Below, piece after piece: positions 1 through 14,050 of a DNA stretch of 64,000 nt (positions are counted from its first letter, which is position 1; every line of letters begins with the position of its first letter). The notes under the pieces were generated by a model. It was not told the origin of the DNA. It made no database searches and worked only from the letters and a program-made list of their open reading frames with translations. The translations under genes and the position numbers were made by a program. This DNA is from Pseudarthrobacter phenanthrenivorans Sphe3 (GTDB lineage: Bacteria > Actinomycetota > Actinomycetes > Actinomycetales > Micrococcaceae), in contig NC_015145.1 in the NCBI RefSeq assembly GCF_000189535.1, forward strand, positions 4,030,001 to 4,094,000, written 5' to 3'.

Positions 1-5664
<5,664 letters not shown>

Positions 5665-5891
5665 ACACTCTCCTTGGCTGTCTGCGGGGGCGGGGCGGCG
5701 GCTCAGATCGAAAACTGCCAACTACAAGGTTAACGCAGCCGCCGCGACCGCTCCGTGACCTACCCGGCCGTAGTGTTTCGATCCCATATCAACAGCTCCC
5801 CGGGGGCCCGGCAGCTCTGGCTGGTCCAACTGTCTCCCCCTACGCTCTTGCTACTGATCTCAACCAAAGCAACGTCGCAGCAGGGGGACCC

Positions 5892-6194
5892 ATGCAGTTC
5901 GATCTAAGTTCAGTGGAAACCGCCACCCTGGTATTCATGGGCACGCTGGTGTTTGGCTTCATCCTGGCCGCATTCGTGTTGGCTGCCGGACTGGTTGCCC
6001 TGGTGCTGGTGGGGGTAGGAAAGCTGGGCTGGACTGTTGTTTCCACCACCCTGCTGACAGTTGTCCATGGGATCAATGCGGCATGGGACAAGCTGCTGCG
6101 CCACGCAGCAGCGGCGGACGCCACCGGGGACTTCCAGGGGCAGGCTTCCCCTAGCACCGGAACTTACCCGCGGGTAATATTGAGGGACAGCTGA
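5892..6194 (+). CDS. small membrane protein, paralogue of the 9746 gene
   Basis: This is a 100-residue protein of unknown function. The ATG at 5892 follows GCAGGGGGACC, a plausible ribosome site. Residues about 12-55 form one long or two closely spaced membrane helices, rich in Leu, Val and Ala and ending in VGVGKLGW. A short polar tail follows with no recognised motif. The hydrophobic core closely resembles that of the protein encoded at 9746-10486, where the equivalent phrase is AGVGRLA, so the two are probably paralogues. It sits between the divergent Wadjet operon and an acyl-CoA dehydrogenase gene 60 bases downstream. Confidence 0.65.
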   Translation: MQFDLSSVETATLVFMGTLVFGFILAAFVLAAGLVALVLVGVGKLGWTVVSTTLLTVVHGINAAWDKLLRHAAAADATGDFQGQASPSTGTYPRVILRDS

Positions 6195-6253
6195 AGGGTT
6201 CTCCAACCCGGCGGATCCATGGCTACACCGGCCATCGGCCAAGGAGATGACCC

Positions 6254-8299
6254 ATGAGCTCCGCCACTGACAGCACCTCCACAACCAGCCCTGCCACCGG
6301 CATCCCGGCACCCACCAGCCCGGCAACGGACGCCCCTGCCGAGGAGACCCCTGTACCGGCCGGCAAGATCGGCGCCGGCGTCACCGCGGATGAGGCGCGC
6401 GCCGTAGCGGAGGCCGCACGCGAGGCAGGCTGGGAGCGTCCCAGCTTTGCGAAGGGCCTGTACCTGGGCAACTTCGACCTCGGGCTGGTCCATCCCTGGC
6501 CAACCCCGGAAGCAGCGTCGGTGGAACGCGGCGAGGCCTTCATGGCCAGGCTGACGGAATACGCGCGCACCATGGACGGGCGGATTATCGAGCGCGAGGC
6601 CAAGATCCCGGACGAGTACATCCGGGGACTGGCCGATCTGGGCGTCTTCGGCATGAAGATCCCGGAGGAATACGGCGGTCTTGGCTTGTCCCTGGTGTAC
6701 TACGGGCGGGCATTGGCTCTCCTGGGCAGTGTCCACCCCAGTATCGGCGCCCTGATTTCCGCCCATCAGTCCATCGGCGTTCCGGAACCGGTCAAGGTCT
6801 TCGGGACGCCCGAACAGAAAAGCGAGTTCCTGCCCCGCTGCGCTGCCGGTGCCGTGACCGCGTTCCTGCTGACGGAACCTGACGTGGGCAGCGATCCTGC
6901 CCGGCTGGGCAGCACAGCGACGCCAACGGACGACGGCGGCGCGTACCTCCTGGACGGCGTCAAGTTGTGGACCACCAACGGCGTGATCGCTGAACTGGTG
7001 GTGGTGATGGCGGTAGTGCCGGCCCACACGGATTCGGACGGAACCCGGCACAAGGGCGGGATCAGCGCGTTCGTGGTGGAGATGGACTCGCCCGGGATCA
7101 CGGTAGAGAACCGGAATTCCTTCATGGGCCTGCGGGGCATCGAAAACGGCGTCACCCGGTTCCATCAGGTCCGCGTACCGGCGGCAAACCGCCTGGGCAG
7201 GGAGGGGCAGGGCCTGAAGATTGCGCTGACAACACTGAACACCGGGCGCCTTGCCTTGCCGGCGCTCTGCGTCGCCTCCGGCCGGTGGAGCCTCAAGATA
7301 GCCCGGGAATGGTCGAACGCCCGCACGCAGTGGGGCCGGCCGGTGGGTAAACACGAGGCCGTGGGAAAGAAGATTGCCTTTATCGCGGCGTCCGCCTTCG
7401 CCCTGGATGCGGTCTTCGAACTCTCTGCCGAGCTGGCGGACGCGGGCCAGAAGGATGTGCGGATCGAGGCCGCGCTTGCCAAGCTCTGGTCCACCGAAAT
7501 CAGCTGCCGGATCGCTGACGAGCTGGTGCAGATCCGGGGCGGCCGCGGGTTTGAGACCGCGGAATCACTGTCCGCCCGGGGCGAGCGCGCGGTCCCGGCC
7601 GAGCAGCAGCTGAGGGACCTGCGGATCAACCGGATCTTTGAAGGCTCCTCGGAAATCATGCGGCTGCTGATTGCCCGCGAGGCCGTGGATGCGCACCTGG
7701 CCGCCGCCGGCGACCTCGCATCGCTGGACGCGAGCCTGTCCGAAAAGGCGAAGGCCGCCGTCGGCGCGTCCGGCTTCTATGCCAGGTGGCTGCCCAAGCT
7801 GGTGGCGGGCGCGGGCATGGACCCCCGCTCCTATGGTGAATTCGGGCGGCTGGCCAAGCAGCTGCGGTTCGTGGAGCGCTCATCCCGGCGGCTGGCGAGG
7901 CAGACGTTCTACGGCATGGGCCGCTGGCAGGCGAAGCTGGAACGGAAGCAGGCATTCCTTGGCCGGGTAGTGGACATCGGTGCGGAGCTCTTCGCCATGA
8001 CTGCCTGCTGCGCACGCGCCGAGATGCTGCTCCATACCTCACCGGACAAGGCTGCCAGCGCCTATGAGCTGGCGGAAGCGTACTGTGAGCAGGCCAGGGT
8101 GCGCGTGGATGAGTACTTTGACCAGCTGTGGCGGAACACGGACGACGGCGACCACGCCCTCACACGGAAGGTCCTCGCCGGAGATTACACCTGGTTGGAG
8201 GAAGGCGTCCTGGACCCGTCAGAAGGGACCGGCCCGTGGATCGCGGACGCCTCCCCCGGCCCGTCCCGGAAAGAAAACCTGCACCGCCGATACCGCTAA
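6254..8299 (+). CDS. acyl-CoA dehydrogenase, long (VLCAD/ACAD9-like) form
   Basis: This predicted FAD-dependent enzyme oxidises acyl-CoA to trans-2-enoyl-CoA in beta-oxidation. At 681 residues it is longer than the usual 380-400, with a C-terminal helical extension (about 500-681) as in very-long-chain forms. The family order is visible: an N-terminal helical domain (from about 95), the FAD/substrate segment FLLTEPDVGSDPARL (about 203-217), the beta domain with LWTTNG, and the C-terminal domain ending in RINRIFEGSSEIMR (about 460). A low-complexity Pro/Thr/Ala N-terminus of about 40 residues precedes it. AAGGAG lies seven bases before the ATG. The chain-length specificity cannot be read from sequence alone. 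Confidence 0.9.
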   Translation: MSSATDSTSTTSPATGIPAPTSPATDAPAEETPVPAGKIGAGVTADEARAVAEAAREAGWERPSFAKGLYLGNFDLGLVHPWPTPEAASVERGEAFMARLTEYARTMDGRIIEREAKIPDEYIRGLADLGVFGMKIPEEYGGLGLSLVYYGRALALLGSVHPSIGALISAHQSIGVPEPVKVFGTPEQKSEFLPRCAAGAVTAFLLTEPDVGSDPARLGSTATPTDDGGAYLLDGVKLWTTNGVIAELVVVMAVVPAHTDSDGTRHKGGISAFVVEMDSPGITVENRNSFMGLRGIENGVTRFHQVRVPAANRLGREGQGLKIALTTLNTGRLALPALCVASGRWSLKIAREWSNARTQWGRPVGKHEAVGKKIAFIAASAFALDAVFELSAELADAGQKDVRIEAALAKLWSTEISCRIADELVQIRGGRGFETAESLSARGERAVPAEQQLRDLRINRIFEGSSEIMRLLIAREAVDAHLAAAGDLASLDASLSEKAKAAVGASGFYARWLPKLVAGAGMDPRSYGEFGRLAKQLRFVERSSRRLARQTFYGMGRWQAKLERKQAFLGRVVDIGAELFAMTACCARAEMLLHTSPDKAASAYELAEAYCEQARVRVDEYFDQLWRNTDDGDHALTRKVLAGDYTWLEEGVLDPSEGTGPWIADASPGPSRKENLHRRYR

Positions 8300-8363
8300 A
8301 GCCGCTGGTCACAAAATAGTAAGCATCCTTGCTATCGGTGCTGCCCGATGGTTGAGTGGTTCT

Positions 8364-9182
8364 ATGAGCAGCTCAACAGATCCAGAAAACCTGCCCCCAC
8401 GGCATGCGCGGGAGGACGCGGACCGGAGCGGAAGCTATCGGGACGGTCCGGCGGACACTGAGCACACCCGCAGGGTGGACCAGACGCCGGCCACCAGGGC
8501 CGTGCCCACCTCCAGCTATGACGGGCAGCCCGCCGCGTCGGCGGAGCGGGAGTACACCCCCACCACCCACACCCCCGTGGTGGATCCAGGCGTGACCGAC
8601 CGGCAAACTGCCGTGGCCCGCGAGAAGGAGCAGTTCGGCGGCATCAAGGTGGGCTCGGCGTTCTTTGGCTGGCTCACTGCCACCGGCATGGCCGTGCTCC
8701 TGACAGCCTTGGTGGCAGCAGCCGGAACAGCTGTTGGACTGGCCACCAACACGGACGTCAGTGAAGCGGTCAACCAGGCAGCTTCAAACAGCGGCACGGT
8801 TGGGCTGGTAGGCATCATTGTGCTGCTGGTCATCCTCTTCCTCTCCTATTACTGCGGCGGGTACGTGGCCGGCCGCATGGCCCGCTTCAACGGAATGAAG
8901 CAGGGCCTCATGGTCTGGATCTGGGCCCTGATCGTGGCCGTCCTGGTTTCCATCCTGGGGCTCGTGTTCGGACAGCAGTTCAACGTGCTGGCCAACCTCA
9001 ACAGCTTCCCGCGGATCCCCATCAACGAGGGCCAGCTGACCACTACCAGCATCATCGCGGCCGTCGTCGTGGCGCTGGTTGCCCTGGTGGGCGCGGTGCT
9101 GGGCGGCCTGGCGGGCATGCGCTTCCACCGGAAAGTGGACCGGGCCGGCTTCACCCCGGACAGCGAATACGCCGACGAGTAG
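8364..9182 (+). CDS. four-helix hypothetical membrane protein
   Basis: This 272-residue protein has a polar, probably disordered first 90 residues rich in Asp, Thr and Pro. Four predicted membrane helices follow at about 95-120, 140-165, 180-205 and 222-245, and the protein ends with a short charged tail. The second helix carries a YYCGGYVAGRMAR segment. I do not recognise a functional family; similar proteins occur in Arthrobacter-type genomes as conserved hypotheticals. No Shine-Dalgarno sequence precedes the ATG and the frame is open further upstream, so the start is uncertain. The stop directly abuts the convergent YchJ-like gene at 9183. Confidence 0.7.
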   Translation: MSSSTDPENLPPRHAREDADRSGSYRDGPADTEHTRRVDQTPATRAVPTSSYDGQPAASAEREYTPTTHTPVVDPGVTDRQTAVAREKEQFGGIKVGSAFFGWLTATGMAVLLTALVAAAGTAVGLATNTDVSEAVNQAASNSGTVGLVGIIVLLVILFLSYYCGGYVAGRMARFNGMKQGLMVWIWALIVAVLVSILGLVFGQQFNVLANLNSFPRIPINEGQLTTTSIIAAVVVALVALVGAVLGGLAGMRFHRKVDRAGFTPDSEYADE

Positions 9183-9581
9183 TCAGCCCAGGATCTGCCC
9201 GTCCAGATAGAGCCAGCGCCGATGTTCCCGGACAAACCTGCTGCTTTCATGAAGGACACCGCGTTCCCCGCCATGCCTGAAGTGGGCCTTGAACTCCACT
9301 GTGCCCTCGGTGTCCAATGGCCCGCCGCGGGAGGTGGAAATGATGTCCAGGCGGCGCCACTCCATGGCCGGGTCCAGGTCCAGGCTGGCGGGCTCCGTCT
9401 CCGGGTGCCACGTACGCCGGAGGTAGTCCGCGTCCATCAGCGCAAAGGCGCTGTAGCGGGAGCGCATCAACTGTTCAGCCGTGGCAGCTTCCGCCGAGCC
9501 ACTGTGGAACCGTCCGCAGCACTGCCCGTACGGCTCGCCGGACAGGCACATACAGTTTTCCTGGTCCCTGGTTCCTGTCAT
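9183..9581 (-). CDS. YchJ-like UPF0225 protein with SEC-C-type zinc motif
   Basis: This is a 132-residue protein of the UPF0225/YchJ family. The N-terminal cysteine cluster CMCLSGEPYGQCCGRFH (about residues 10-26) is the SEC-C-like zinc-binding signature, and the following EQLMRSRYSAFALMDADYL is diagnostic of the family. The rest (about 55-132) is the NTF2-like fold that ends YchJ proteins. The function of the family is not established. The gene lies alone on the minus strand between two plus-strand membrane-protein genes. Confidence 0.85.
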   Translation of the reverse strand: MTGTRDQENCMCLSGEPYGQCCGRFHSGSAEAATAEQLMRSRYSAFALMDADYLRRTWHPETEPASLDLDPAMEWRRLDIISTSRGGPLDTEGTVEFKAHFRHGGERGVLHESSRFVREHRRWLYLDGQILG

Positions 9582-9745
9582 ACAGGCGATGCTGTCACAA
9601 GCTGTAACAGCTTTGCTACAACCCGGGACGCGCCCTTGCCGCCGGCGGCATGCCCCGGCAAAAATCCGTAAGGTGGAGAAGGAGCCGGCGCCGGGGCAAG
9701 GAAGTACCGGGGACGGCCCCGCTGAAGGCAGAGAGGAGAGATGAC

Positions 9746-10486
9746 GTGGGAAATCCGGATACGCTCATCCTCAACCTGACCTTTTTGGGGACTGTGGGAG
9801 TGGCCTTCCTGATGTTCCTGGTCCTCTTCCTGCTGGGGGTCATCACCCTGGTGCTGGCAGGGGTGGGCAGGCTGGCGGCCGTTGTACTGATGGCCCTGTT
9901 CGGAAGGCGCCCCGGCAATGAATCCCTGCCGCTGGTCCAGCTGTACGGCACGCGGCTCCACACCCGCCAAGACACGTCCGACGCCGGTGCTGCCGCCGCG
10001 GCCGCACCGCGAAAGGCCCGCCGGGACTGGCGCGCCGCGCTTAAGCCCACGCATCTTAAGTCGTCGCTGCGCACCGCCGTCGAGCATCACCCCGCACTGA
10101 CCGCCGCCCGCCGCGAGCCACCCGTCCTCGCGGAAGACTGGGCGGCTGCCGTTGCCGACGCCGACGCGCGCGCCATAGCCCGCGCCCGTGCTGCCAGGCC
10201 GCAAATCAAGCTTTCGGTGCGCGACCTTCCCGATCCCAAGGTGCCCGCCGAGCAAGTGGCCGAAGTGGCCCCCCTGGTGGAGTCTGCATTGGACAACAGC
10301 CGTCCGGCGCGGGAGAAGCCGCGGTCCTTCAAGAAGCCGCAGGCCCCCCATCCCTTGGCGCCGCTGGACACGGGATCGCTGGTATCCCTGTCCGCCCCGG
10401 AGCAGATCAGCAAGGCGGCAGGAGAAGCTGCGAAGAAGGCCGACTCCAACGGCACAAGGTCGAAGGGTAAACAGCCCTTACCCTGA
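9746..10486 (+). CDS. membrane-anchored protein, paralogue of the 5892 gene
   Basis: I start this 246-residue protein at the GTG at 9746, preceded by AGAGGAGAG; a longer frame exists but no ribosome site supports it. The N-terminus holds one long hydrophobic segment (about 8-50) very similar to that of the small protein at 5892-6194. The remaining 190 residues are soluble, Arg/Ala/Pro-rich and probably disordered, with the stretch IKLSVRDLPDPKVPAEQ. No known domain is recognised. It is followed after 27 bases by the aldo/keto reductase gene, with which it may be cotranscribed. Confidence 0.65.
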   Translation: MGNPDTLILNLTFLGTVGVAFLMFLVLFLLGVITLVLAGVGRLAAVVLMALFGRRPGNESLPLVQLYGTRLHTRQDTSDAGAAAAAAPRKARRDWRAALKPTHLKSSLRTAVEHHPALTAARREPPVLAEDWAAAVADADARAIARARAARPQIKLSVRDLPDPKVPAEQVAEVAPLVESALDNSRPAREKPRSFKKPQAPHPLAPLDTGSLVSLSAPEQISKAAGEAAKKADSNGTRSKGKQPLP

Positions 10487-10513
10487 GCAACCATCTGGGC
10501 TAGCGTGAAACCC

Positions 10514-11518
10514 ATGGAATTCAGATACCTCGGAAACAGCGGCTTCAAAGTCTCGGAAATCACGTTCGGCAACTGGCTGACCCACGGCTCCCAGGTGGAA
10601 AACGACGTAGCCACAGAGTGTGTGCGGGCCGCGATCGACGCCGGCATCAGCACCTTCGACACAGCAGACGTCTACGCCAACACCGCAGCAGAAACCGTTT
10701 TGGGCGCCGCCCTGAAGAACGAACGCCGCGAATCCCTGGAAATCTTCACCAAGGTCTACGGACCCACCGGGCCCAAGGGCAAGAACGATCTTGGCCTGTC
10801 CCGCAAGCACATCATGGAATCCATCAACGGGTCCCTGCGCAGGCTGCAGACAGACTACGTGGACCTTTACCAGGCCCACCGCTACGACTTCGAAACGCCG
10901 CTGGAAGAAACCATGCAGGCCTTCGCCGACATTGTCCGGCAGGGCAAGGCGCTGTACATCGGCGTGAGCGAGTGGACCGCAGAGCAGCTCCGCGAAGGCC
11001 ACAAGCTGTCCAGGGAGCTCGGCTTCCAGCTGATCTCCAACCAGCCGCAGTACTCCATGCTGTGGCGGGTCATCGAAGCCGAGGTGGTGCCGGCGTCGGA
11101 GGAGCTGGGCGTGTCCCAGATCGTCTGGTCGCCCATGGCACAGGGTGTGCTCAGCGGCAAATACCTTCCCGGCCAGCCCGCCCCTGAAGGCAGCCGGGCC
11201 ACCGACGAAAAAGGCGGGGCCAAGATGATCGAGCGCTGGATGCGCGACGACGTCCTGGCCGGCGTGCAGGAACTCAAGCCCATCGCCGAGGAAGCCGGCC
11301 TCTCCATGCCGCAGCTGGCCGTGGCCTGGGTGTTGCAGAACCCGAACGTTGCTTCCGCCATCATTGGAGCTTCACGGCCGGAGCAGATCGCGGACAGCGT
11401 GGGCGCGGCGGGAGTGAAGCTGGAGCCGGAGGTTCTGAAGAAGATTGACGACGCCGTGGGCTCACTTGCCGAGCGCGATCCCGCCAAGACCACGTCGCCG
11501 CCAAAGCGCGAAGCCTAG
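10514..11518 (+). CDS. aldo/keto reductase (voltage-gated K+ channel beta-like)
   Basis: This 334-residue NADPH-dependent reductase has the AKR TIM-barrel. Visible landmarks are the N-terminal FRYLGNSGFKVSEITFGNW, the catalytic Asp/Tyr segment STFDTADVYANTAAE (about 45-60), the Lys in IFTKVYG, the active-site His region VDLYQAHRYD, and the C-terminal cofactor-binding IIGASRPEQI. The motif order is that of the YajO / potassium-channel beta-subunit branch. The substrate is unknown. The ATG at 10514 is preferred to a GTG three codons upstream because the protein then begins as family members do. Confidence 0.9.
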   Translation: MEFRYLGNSGFKVSEITFGNWLTHGSQVENDVATECVRAAIDAGISTFDTADVYANTAAETVLGAALKNERRESLEIFTKVYGPTGPKGKNDLGLSRKHIMESINGSLRRLQTDYVDLYQAHRYDFETPLEETMQAFADIVRQGKALYIGVSEWTAEQLREGHKLSRELGFQLISNQPQYSMLWRVIEAEVVPASEELGVSQIVWSPMAQGVLSGKYLPGQPAPEGSRATDEKGGAKMIERWMRDDVLAGVQELKPIAEEAGLSMPQLAVAWVLQNPNVASAIIGASRPEQIADSVGAAGVKLEPEVLKKIDDAVGSLAERDPAKTTSPPKREA

Positions 11519-11524
11519 GACCCC

Positions 11525-12385
11525 ATGGCTGACGCTCCGGAAGTCCCGGATCTCGCCGTCACTGGTGCCACCGGCGGCCTGGGTGGAATGGTGGCGCGGC
11601 AGCTCGCGGCTGCAGGTTCCGCCCAGCGCTTGTTGGTGCGGGACACCTCACGTGCGCCGGCGCTGCACGGCGCCACGGTTTCCCAGTGCAGCTACTCCGA
11701 CGCCGCCGCCGTCCGGCAGGCCCTGGACGGCGCCAAAGTCCTGTTCATGGTGTCGGCCGCCGAAACGGAGGACCGGGTGCAGCAGCACCGCGTGTTCGTG
11801 GATGCGGCGGCAGATTCCGGGGTGGAGCACGTGGTGTACACGTCCCTCTATGGAGCGGCGCCGGACGCCACCTTCACCCTGGCCCGGGACCATCACGCCA
11901 CGGAGGAACACATCCGCGCGTCCGGAATGGACTTCACGTTCCTGCGGGACAACTTCTACCTGGACTTCCTGCCCCGCCTGGCCGGGCAGGACGGGGTGAT
12001 CCGCGGTCCCGCCGGGGACGGCGCCTTCTCAGGGGTGGCCCGCGAGGACATCGCCCGGTGCGCCCTTGCCGTGCTGCGCGACCCCGCCATTCACAAGGGC
12101 GCCACCTACAACCTGACCGGTCCGGAAGAGCTCACCATGGCGCAGGCGGCACAGATCCTCACCGAAGGGACCGGCCGCAACGTCAGCTACCAGCATGAAA
12201 CAGTGGAGGAGGCGTACGCATCCCGTGCCTCCTACGGCGCCCCTGCCTGGCAGCTTGATGCCTGGGTCAGTACATACACAGCTATTGCAGCAGGCGAGAT
12301 GGCAGGGATCTCGCCAGACGTCCACGGGCTCACCGGCCAGGATCCGATCAGCCTGGCCGGGTTCCTGACCCGCCCCGTCCTCTGA
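11525..12385 (+). CDS. NmrA-like NAD(P)-binding reductase (SDR, QorB type)
   Basis: This 286-residue protein has an N-terminal Rossmann fold with the glycine motif GATGGLGG (about 14-21) typical of atypical SDRs. The segment VYTSLYGA and the later helix GPEELTMAQAAQIL are characteristic of NmrA/QorB-type NAD(P)H quinone oxidoreductases and redox-sensing relatives. It begins six bases after the aldo/keto reductase stop, so the two redox genes are probably cotranscribed. Whether it is an enzyme or a redox sensor cannot be told from sequence. Confidence 0.85.
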   Translation: MADAPEVPDLAVTGATGGLGGMVARQLAAAGSAQRLLVRDTSRAPALHGATVSQCSYSDAAAVRQALDGAKVLFMVSAAETEDRVQQHRVFVDAAADSGVEHVVYTSLYGAAPDATFTLARDHHATEEHIRASGMDFTFLRDNFYLDFLPRLAGQDGVIRGPAGDGAFSGVAREDIARCALAVLRDPAIHKGATYNLTGPEELTMAQAAQILTEGTGRNVSYQHETVEEAYASRASYGAPAWQLDAWVSTYTAIAAGEMAGISPDVHGLTGQDPISLAGFLTRPVL

Positions 12386-12409
12386 ATCCCCCGGGAGTTT
12401 TGTGGGGCG

Positions 12410-12438
12410 TTGACGGACCGGCGGCGTGGGCGTAGACC
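12410..12438 (+). promoter_or_regulatory. candidate promoter for the sulfite oxidase gene
   Basis: A TTGACG -35 box (12410-12415) is followed after 17 bases by TAGACC (12433-12438), a common actinobacterial -10 form. It lies about 45 bases before the GTG of the sulfite oxidase gene, separating it from the preceding reductase pair. Confidence 0.5.
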
Positions 12439-12483
12439 TGTGGCAAGGGATGTACCAGCCAGCCGGGCAGGAGTGGCACCGCC

Positions 12484-13611
12484 GTGAAACAGACCTATCA
12501 AACCCACCAGTCCAGCGGGTCAGCAGCAGCCGCCGGGAGCATGGTTCCCGCCGCGGGAGGGCCCACCACCGGCCCCCTCACACGGGAGGAACTGCAGCTG
12601 GGCGCCCGCAACCACTCCATGCCGCTCGAGGCGCTCCGCCGGGACGTCACACCCCCGGGGCTCCACTATGTGCTCACGCATTTCGACATTCCGGATGTGG
12701 ACGGTTCATCGTGGCATCTCAGGATCAGCGGAGCAGTGGAGATGGCCCTGGAACTGGGCATGGCCGCACTGCGGAAGGACCCGGCCATAACCGTCCCGGT
12801 CACCCTGGAATGTGCGGGCAACGGGCGCTCGCTCCTGGATCCCCGGCCAATGAGCCAGCCATGGCTCCTCGAAGGCGTTGGAACCGCGCACTGGACCGGA
12901 GTACCGCTCGCCTACCTCCTTGGCAAGGCGGGTGTCCTGCCGCACGCCGTGGAGGTTGTCTTCACTGGCGCGGACGAGGGTGTCCAAGGCGGCGTTCCCC
13001 ACCATTACGCACGAAGCCTGCCGATCCGCGAGGCGCTGCGCCCCGACGTCGTACTCGCCTACAAAATGAACGGCAGTGAGCTGCCGCCCCAGCACGGATA
13101 CCCGCTCCGCCTGGTGGTGCCCGGGTGGTACGGGATGGCAAGCGTGAAGTGGCTGAAGTCCATCGAGGTGGTCACCACCCCCTTCAAGGGCTTCCAGCAG
13201 GAGGTCGCGTACCGCTACCAGGAGTCAGCGGACGACGCCGGGACTCCGGTATCGCGGATCAGGGTACGTTCACTGATGGTGCCGCCGGGGATACCTGACT
13301 TCTTCACCCGAACGCGGTTCCTGAAGCCGGGACCTGTGCTGCTCCAGGGCAGGGCATGGTCCGGCGGAGGCGCCGTCACAGGAGTGGAGGTGGGCGTTGA
13401 CGGCACCTGGCTCCAGGCCCAGTTGGAGAAGCCCGCGGGCGGCTATGCCTGGCGTAAGTGGACACTGCCGTGGGTGGCGGAACCGGGCGAGCACATCCTT
13501 TCCTGCCGCGCAACGGATTCCAGCGGTGCCACGCAGCCGTTGGAGCAGCACTGGAATTACCAGGGCCTGGGCAACAATATGGTGCAGCGCGTGAAGGTGA
13601 CGGTTGGGTAG
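12484..13611 (+). CDS. sulfite oxidase-type molybdopterin oxidoreductase
   Basis: This 375-residue protein is a molybdenum enzyme of the sulfite oxidase fold, predicted to oxidise sulfite to sulfate. The cofactor domain is recognised by TLECAGNGRS with the Mo-ligating Cys at about residue 110, and by the later VPGWYGMASVKWL segment. The dimerisation domain (about 250-375) follows, ending in WNYQGLGNNMVQRVKV. No Tat or Sec signal peptide is present, so a cytoplasmic location is likely unless it is exported with a partner. The GTG start is preceded by CAGGAGTGG at rather long spacing. No cytochrome partner is adjacent. Confidence 0.88.
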   Translation: MKQTYQTHQSSGSAAAAGSMVPAAGGPTTGPLTREELQLGARNHSMPLEALRRDVTPPGLHYVLTHFDIPDVDGSSWHLRISGAVEMALELGMAALRKDPAITVPVTLECAGNGRSLLDPRPMSQPWLLEGVGTAHWTGVPLAYLLGKAGVLPHAVEVVFTGADEGVQGGVPHHYARSLPIREALRPDVVLAYKMNGSELPPQHGYPLRLVVPGWYGMASVKWLKSIEVVTTPFKGFQQEVAYRYQESADDAGTPVSRIRVRSLMVPPGIPDFFTRTRFLKPGPVLLQGRAWSGGGAVTGVEVGVDGTWLQAQLEKPAGGYAWRKWTLPWVAEPGEHILSCRATDSSGATQPLEQHWNYQGLGNNMVQRVKVTVG

Positions 13612-13666
13612 CGGGGGAGTTGGCTGGCCCTGAGGCACGCCGCCGGGACTATACTCGGTGCCAGCC

Positions 13667-14050
13667 ATGACCAGCCTTCCTTCCTCCCCCGCCAGCGTCC
13701 GCATCGACGCGTGGCTGTGGGCCATCCGCGCCTATAAGACCCGTTCCGCGGCCACTGCTGCCTGCCGCGCCGGCCATGTCCGCCTGAACGGCAGCCCGGC
13801 AAAAGCATCCGCCACACTGGTGGGCGGCGACACCGTGACGGTGCGGATGCCCGGTTACGAACGCATTCTCGAAGTGCGCCGGCTGATAGCCAAACGCGTC
13901 GGAGCGGAGGCAGCATCGCACTGTTTCACCGACCACACCCCGCCGCGGCCAGTGGCCCCCGCCCTTGGCCTTCCTCAGCGGGACCGGGGCGCCGGGCGGC
14001 CCACCAAGAAAGACCGCCGTGAGATGGAACGGCTGCGCGGTCCAGCGTGA
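13667..14050 (+). CDS. hslR: Hsp15-like S4-domain RNA-binding protein
   Basis: This 127-residue protein carries an N-terminal S4 domain (about 11-70), with VRIDAWLWAIRAYKTRSAA and GHVRLNGSPAKAS typical of Hsp15. Hsp15 rescues stalled 50S subunits carrying nascent chains by binding rRNA. A basic tail ends in RRE. A TATACT box lies at 13650-13655 and no Shine-Dalgarno site is seen, so the ATG at 13667 may be read from a leaderless mRNA; a GTG at 13658 in the same frame is the alternative. Its TGA overlaps the next gene's GTG. Confidence 0.85.
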   Translation: MTSLPSSPASVRIDAWLWAIRAYKTRSAATAACRAGHVRLNGSPAKASATLVGGDTVTVRMPGYERILEVRRLIAKRVGAEAASHCFTDHTPPRPVAPALGLPQRDRGAGRPTKKDRREMERLRGPA

